NCBI GenBank assembly: GCA_035447605.1
Contig: DAOTHJ010000030.1
Span: 1-16,382 of the forward strand
DNA length: 16,382 nucleotides
Reading direction: 5' to 3'
Source of the DNA: UMGS1668 sp035447605
GTDB taxonomy: Bacteria > Bacillota > Clostridia > Oscillospirales > Ruminococcaceae
This document shows positions 13,633-16,382 of the stretch, piece by piece. The position numbers and the translations under genes were made by a program. The notes beneath the pieces were generated by a model, which saw only the letters and a program-made list of their open reading frames with translations, searched no databases and was not told the origin of the DNA. How positions within the stretch are numbered: the first letter of the stretch is position 1; every line of letters begins with the position of its first letter.

Positions 13633-15474
13633 TTATTCTGGTTTGGTATCGTCTTTGATCTTTCTGAAGCGGTCCTTCATCCTGAGATCGTTGCTGAGGA
13701 TCTTTTTGCGAATCCGTATGCTCTTCGGCGTGACCTCAAGCAGCTCGTCGTCCTTGATGAATTCGATGGAAGCCTCAAGGCTCATGCGCTTCGGCGGAGT
13801 GAGCCGCAGGGCATCGTCGGAACCGGAAGCACGCGTATTCGTCAGGTGTTTCGTTTTGCAAATGTTGACGACGATGTCTTCCGTCTTGGGCGATTCGCCG
13901 ATGACCATGCCCTCGTAGACCGGTACACCCGCTCCGATAAAGAGCTGGCCGCGCTCCTGCGCATTATAGAGGCCGTAGGTGACGGAGACGCCCGTCTCAT
14001 AGGAAATCAGGCTCCCGCTGCTGCGGCGCTGAATATCGCCCTTGTAGGGCTGGTAGCTGTCAAATATGGAGCTCATGATGCCTTCGCCGCGGGTCTCCGT
14101 CAGGAACTCGTTGCGGTAGCCAAAGAGCCCTCTGGCCGGAACGAGGAATTCCAGGCGCATGCGGCTGTTGAACGGAGCCATCTTGAGGAGCTCGCCCTTT
14201 CTTGTCCCCATGGCGGACATGACGGTACCTACGCAGTCCTCCGGCAGGTCGATGGAGACAAGCTCAATCGGCTCCTGAAGCTTGCCGTCGATTGTTTTAT
14301 AGAGCACGCGCGGCGTGGAGACCGCAAACTCGTATCCCTCGCGGCGCATGGTCTCGATCAGGATGGAGAGATGCATCTCGCCCCTGCCGCGGACGTTGAA
14401 TTTATCCGTGGTGTCGGTATCGGAAACCTGAAGAGAGACGTCCTTCATCAGCTCTTTATAAAGACGCTCGCGGAGCTGGCGGCTGGTGACGAATTTGCCT
14501 TCCTTACCGGCAAACGGGCTGTCGTTGACGCAGAAGGTCATCTCGACGGTCGGCTCGCTGATCTTGACAAAGGAGAGCGGCTCGACCGTATCCGGCGCGC
14601 AGATCGTATCGCCGATTGTGATGCCGGTGATGCCGCTGATGCAGACGATGTCGCCGACGCTCGCCTCATCACAGGGAACGCGGGTCAGGCCCTCAATCTG
14701 ATAGAGGCTCACGACCTTGGATTTATACGGTTGCTTCTGATTATGATAGTCGCAGACGACGATGTCGTCGTTGACATGGATTTTTCCGCGCTCGATGCGG
14801 CCGATGCCGATCCTGCCGACATAATCATTATAGTCAATAGAGGAAACCAACACCTGAAGCGGAGCGCTTTCGTCGCCTTCCGGTGCCGGAATATGATCCA
14901 GAATCGTATCAAAGAGCGGCTTCAGATCTCCGCCGCGCTGATACGGATCAAAGGAAGCGGTGCCTTCTCTGCCGGAGCAGAAAATCATTGGGCTGTCGAG
15001 CTGCTCCTCCGATGCATCAAGGTCCAGCAAAAGCTCCAGAATTTCGTCGCCGATCTCATTGAGACGGGCATCCGGCCGGTCGATCTTGTTGACGACGACA
15101 ATGACCGGATGGCCAAGATCCAGCGCCTTCTGAAGCACGAATCTCGTCTGCGGCATCGGCCCTTCCGCGGCATCGACCAGCAGAATGACGCCGTTGACCA
15201 TTTTGAGCACGCGCTCGACTTCTCCGCCGAAATCCGCGTGTCCGGGCGTATCGACGACGTTAATCTTTATGCCATTATAATGGATAGAGGTGTTCTTTGC
15301 GAGGATGGTGATGCCGCGCTCCCGTTCGAGGTCTCCGGAATCCATGACACGCTCTTCGACCACTTGGTTTTCACGGAAAGTTCCGCTCTGCTTGAGCATC
15401 TCATCCACAAGTGTCGTCTTGCCGTGGTCGACGTGGGCAATGATTGCAACGTTCCTTAAATCTTCTCTTACCAA
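13633..15474 (-). CDS. typA: Ribosome-associated translational GTPase TypA/BipA, TTG start
   Basis: EF-G-like GTPase that binds the 70S ribosome and assists 50S assembly, especially under cold or stress. The 613-aa length is normal for the family. G motifs: AHVDHGKT (13-20), switch I RERGITI (51-57), DTPGH (75-79) and NKID (129-132). Domain II follows at about 205-295; the EF-G-like domains III and V and the TypA-specific C-terminal domain (about 490-605) follow in order, with GTRKGELLKM and GYRNEFLTETRGEG in the expected places. The start is TTG 15472-15474 (M-V-R-E-D-L-R), which matches the family N-terminus (MIREDLRN) and has an AAGGAAGAG SD upstream. I find no convincing own promoter, so expression may depend on readthrough from the ydbC-like gene across the terminator at 15520-15561. 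Confidence 0.96.
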   Translation of the reverse strand: MVREDLRNVAIIAHVDHGKTTLVDEMLKQSGTFRENQVVEERVMDSGDLERERGITILAKNTSIHYNGIKINVVDTPGHADFGGEVERVLKMVNGVILLVDAAEGPMPQTRFVLQKALDLGHPVIVVVNKIDRPDARLNEIGDEILELLLDLDASEEQLDSPMIFCSGREGTASFDPYQRGGDLKPLFDTILDHIPAPEGDESAPLQVLVSSIDYNDYVGRIGIGRIERGKIHVNDDIVVCDYHNQKQPYKSKVVSLYQIEGLTRVPCDEASVGDIVCISGITGITIGDTICAPDTVEPLSFVKISEPTVEMTFCVNDSPFAGKEGKFVTSRQLRERLYKELMKDVSLQVSDTDTTDKFNVRGRGEMHLSILIETMRREGYEFAVSTPRVLYKTIDGKLQEPIELVSIDLPEDCVGTVMSAMGTRKGELLKMAPFNSRMRLEFLVPARGLFGYRNEFLTETRGEGIMSSIFDSYQPYKGDIQRRSSGSLISYETGVSVTYGLYNAQERGQLFIGAGVPVYEGMVIGESPKTEDIVVNICKTKHLTNTRASGSDDALRLTPPKRMSLEASIEFIKDDELLEVTPKSIRIRKKILSNDLRMKDRFRKIKDDTKPE

Positions 15475-15519
15475 AAAGTACTCTTCCTTCCAAATTAGGT
15501 ATCAAAGCTCTGCAACAGG

Positions 15520-15561
15520 AAAAACGGGCAGTCCCCCGGTTTTGGCCGGAAGAAATGCCCG
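15520..15561 (-). terminator. Terminator between the YdbC-like gene and typA
   Basis: Minus-strand CGGGCA pairs with TGCCCG (15556-15561 with 15525-15530), enclosing a CCGG/CCGG hairpin, and is followed by TTTTT (15520-15524). It lies 29 bases after the upstream stop and 46 before the typA start, so it could also act as a partial attenuator for typA. Confidence 0.75.
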
Positions 15562-15589
15562 CCGCAGTCAGAGCATAAGAGGCAAATGA

Positions 15590-15832
15590 TCAGTCCGGTA
15601 ACTCCTCGACAGGAAGCTCCAATCCTTCGAGCATCTTGCGGAGTTCGCCCAGTTCTTCCGCGGTAAAGGTCAAGCCCTTCGCCATGCGGCTGTGGTCGGG
15701 TGCCCACTCGCGAATATCATACTTCGGATCCCGGTCGTTCCAGCTGACCATGTTTAGTTCTTTGGTCCAGCCCCGGGGGTTTTCAGAAATGACGCCGATC
15801 TCTTTTGTAATCTTATAGGTGATCTCCGGCAT
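15590..15832 (-). CDS. YdbC/PC4-family single-stranded DNA-binding protein
   Basis: An 80-aa protein of the YdbC family, whose Lactococcus member is a dimeric PC4/Whirly-like fold that binds single-stranded DNA. It reads MPEITYKITKEIGVI at the start, then GWTKELNMVSWNDRDPKYD and IREWAPDHSRMAKGLTF, and ends in a helix rich in Glu/Leu, matching the family layout of a four-strand sheet plus C-terminal helix. The in vivo role (transcription cofactor, DNA protection) is not established. ATG 15830-15832 is 7 nt after GGAGGT; the earlier in-frame ATG (15845-15847) lies ahead of that SD and is rejected. It has its own promoter at 15878-15906 and a terminator before typA. Confidence 0.88.
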   Translation of the reverse strand: MPEITYKITKEIGVISENPRGWTKELNMVSWNDRDPKYDIREWAPDHSRMAKGLTFTAEELGELRKMLEGLELPVEELPD

Positions 15833-15877
15833 TGCAAGTACCTCCATTTATCTTATAATATTTATTTTATGTTAAAT

Positions 15878-15906
15878 ATTATATGTTGCCTTTTTTCATA
15901 ATGCAA
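15878..15906 (-). promoter_or_regulatory. Sigma-A promoter for the YdbC-like gene
   Basis: Minus-strand TTGCAT (15901-15906), 17 bases, then a perfect TATAAT (15878-15883), in a very AT-rich stretch that extends to the SD at about 15840-15845. Confidence 0.8.
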
Positions 15907-16018
15907 GGTACTTTTTAAAAATTCCCATCTTTTTCTTTGTTTTTTATGCCAAAAGCCGCCTTTTTTCTCGTTTTGGAGCAGGATTGCCCGCTTATGCGTG
16001 CTTTTTCGTATACTGGTA

Positions 16019-16048
16019 TGCACGGAGAAAGAATTCCTTACCCGTGCA
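16019..16048 (+). promoter_or_regulatory. Hairpin in the cotJA 5' region
   Basis: TGCACGG pairs perfectly with CCGTGCA (16019-16025 with 16042-16048, 16-base loop), ending 11 bases before the cotJA SD. With no T tract it is not a terminator. It could be part of the mRNA leader or a DNA site. A TATACT box lies just upstream (16009-16014), with a weak TTGCCC 19 bases before it. Confidence 0.4.
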
Positions 16049-16070
16049 AATGATTTTCTGGAGAGTAATT

Positions 16071-16253
16071 ATGGATAATATGAATCAAACTGCGCCTATC
16101 CCCATGCCCTACAGAAGAGACCCGATGCAGGTGCTCGCGATGGCGTATGTGCCGATGCAGGTCTGGGAGAATCTCTATGAGCCGGAAAAAGCGTTTCAGC
16201 GGGCCACCCTTTTTGCCGACCTGGATCTCCCCTATCTCGGAAGGAAGGTATAA
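16071..16253 (+). CDS. cotJA: Spore coat-associated protein CotJA
   Basis: A small inner spore-coat protein (60 aa) made in the mother cell during sporulation; it works with CotJB and the manganese-catalase-like CotJC. The sequence shows the CotJA pattern: a Pro/Met-rich start, then LAMAYVPMQVWENLYEP and a closing GTLFPDLDLPF-like segment, here ATLFADLDLPYLG. ATG 16071-16073 is preceded by GGAGAG at 5 nt. In-frame codons back to 15984 are excluded because they cross the leader hairpin. cotJB follows after 2 bases. This gene is the main evidence that the organism forms endospores. In B. subtilis the operon depends on sigma-E; I could not find a convincing sigma-E promoter here. Confidence 0.9.
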   Translation: MDNMNQTAPIPMPYRRDPMQVLAMAYVPMQVWENLYEPEKAFQRATLFADLDLPYLGRKV

Positions 16254-16255
16254 AG

Positions 16256-16382
16256 ATGGATGAGCAAAATACTCTGCTGGCAAGAATCATGGTGACGAGC
16301 TTCGTCCTTTTGGAGACCGGGCTCTTTCTTGACACTCACCCGGATAATGAAGCCGCGCTTGCCTATTACAGGCAATATTTAA
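16256..16382 (+). CDS. cotJB: Spore coat protein CotJB (N-terminal fragment)
   Basis: The first 42 codons of the second cotJ gene, cut by the window edge. The segment ARIMVTSFVLLETGLFLDTHP followed by EAALAYYRQY matches the CotJB pattern of a helix, an LDTHP motif and a YY pair. ATG 16256-16258 comes 2 bases after the cotJA stop, with AAGGAAGG as SD inside the end of cotJA. cotJC is expected next, outside the window. Confidence 0.88.
   Translation, partial: MDEQNTLLARIMVTSFVLLETGLFLDTHPDNEAALAYYRQYL

Noticed and set aside
15495..15707. Minus-strand frame ending in a CxxC segment that looks like a zinc ribbon
   Set aside because: It overlaps the YdbC-like gene in another frame and crosses its terminator; only one Cys pair plus a single distant Cys.
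15984..16016. Sigma-E or sigma-K promoter for cotJ
   Set aside because: The GTATACT region matches the -10 consensus poorly and no matching -35 sits at the right distance; a sigma-A pair would need a 19-base spacer.
1..16382. Mobile element, prophage, CRISPR or defence island
   Set aside because: No transposase, integrase, att-like repeats, regularly spaced repeats or defence-family genes were seen; gene content is housekeeping throughout.

Overview
The window looks like chromosomal core DNA from an endospore-forming, Gram-positive anaerobe of the class Clostridia. The evidence is a cotJA-cotJB spore-coat operon, NFACT/RqcH, TrmK, an HCP-associated DUF1858 protein, purine-rich Shine-Dalgarno (SD) sequences and sigma-A type promoters, all in fairly GC-rich DNA. 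I cannot place it more finely with confidence. No phage, insertion sequence, CRISPR array, rRNA, tRNA or defence gene was seen. Almost everything is on the minus strand; only one GNAT acetyltransferase and the cotJ operon are on the plus strand.

Layout from left to right. (1) A polyamine ABC importer operon: potA and the first 43 codons of potB, minus strand, leaving the window at base 1. It has a strong promoter and an unusually long (about 365 nt), hairpin-rich 5' leader. (2) trmK-nif3-rqcH, a tightly packed minus-strand set linking tRNA m1A22 methylation, a Nif3 metal protein and the RqcH ribosome-rescue factor. The conserved RqcH start codon reads ACG instead of ATG. (3) A small DUF1858 CxxC protein with its own good promoter. 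(4) leuA-nth-cimA, with 4-nt ATGA overlaps at both junctions: two acyl-CoA condensing synthases of branched-chain amino-acid synthesis with endonuclease III between them. (5) A roughly 500-base intergenic stretch with several inverted repeats and an orphan terminator, then the GNAT gene and its strong terminator. (6) A malate node: fumC followed by an NADP-type malic enzyme. (7) typA/bipA preceded by a YdbC/PC4-like ssDNA-binding protein gene with its own promoter. (8) Divergent cotJA-cotJB, leaving the window at the right end.

How the genes fit together: fumC and the malic enzyme convert fumarate to malate to pyruvate. Pyruvate and acetyl-CoA feed citramalate synthase (CimA), whose product leads to 2-oxobutyrate for isoleucine, and pyruvate also leads via valine-pathway intermediates to LeuA. 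RqcH, TypA and TrmK all act on translation. No clearly new multigene system is present. The best candidates for something undescribed are the structured potA leader, the ACG start of rqcH and the hairpin cluster at about 9722-9847, whose 5' arm shares an 11-nt core with a hairpin in the potA leader.
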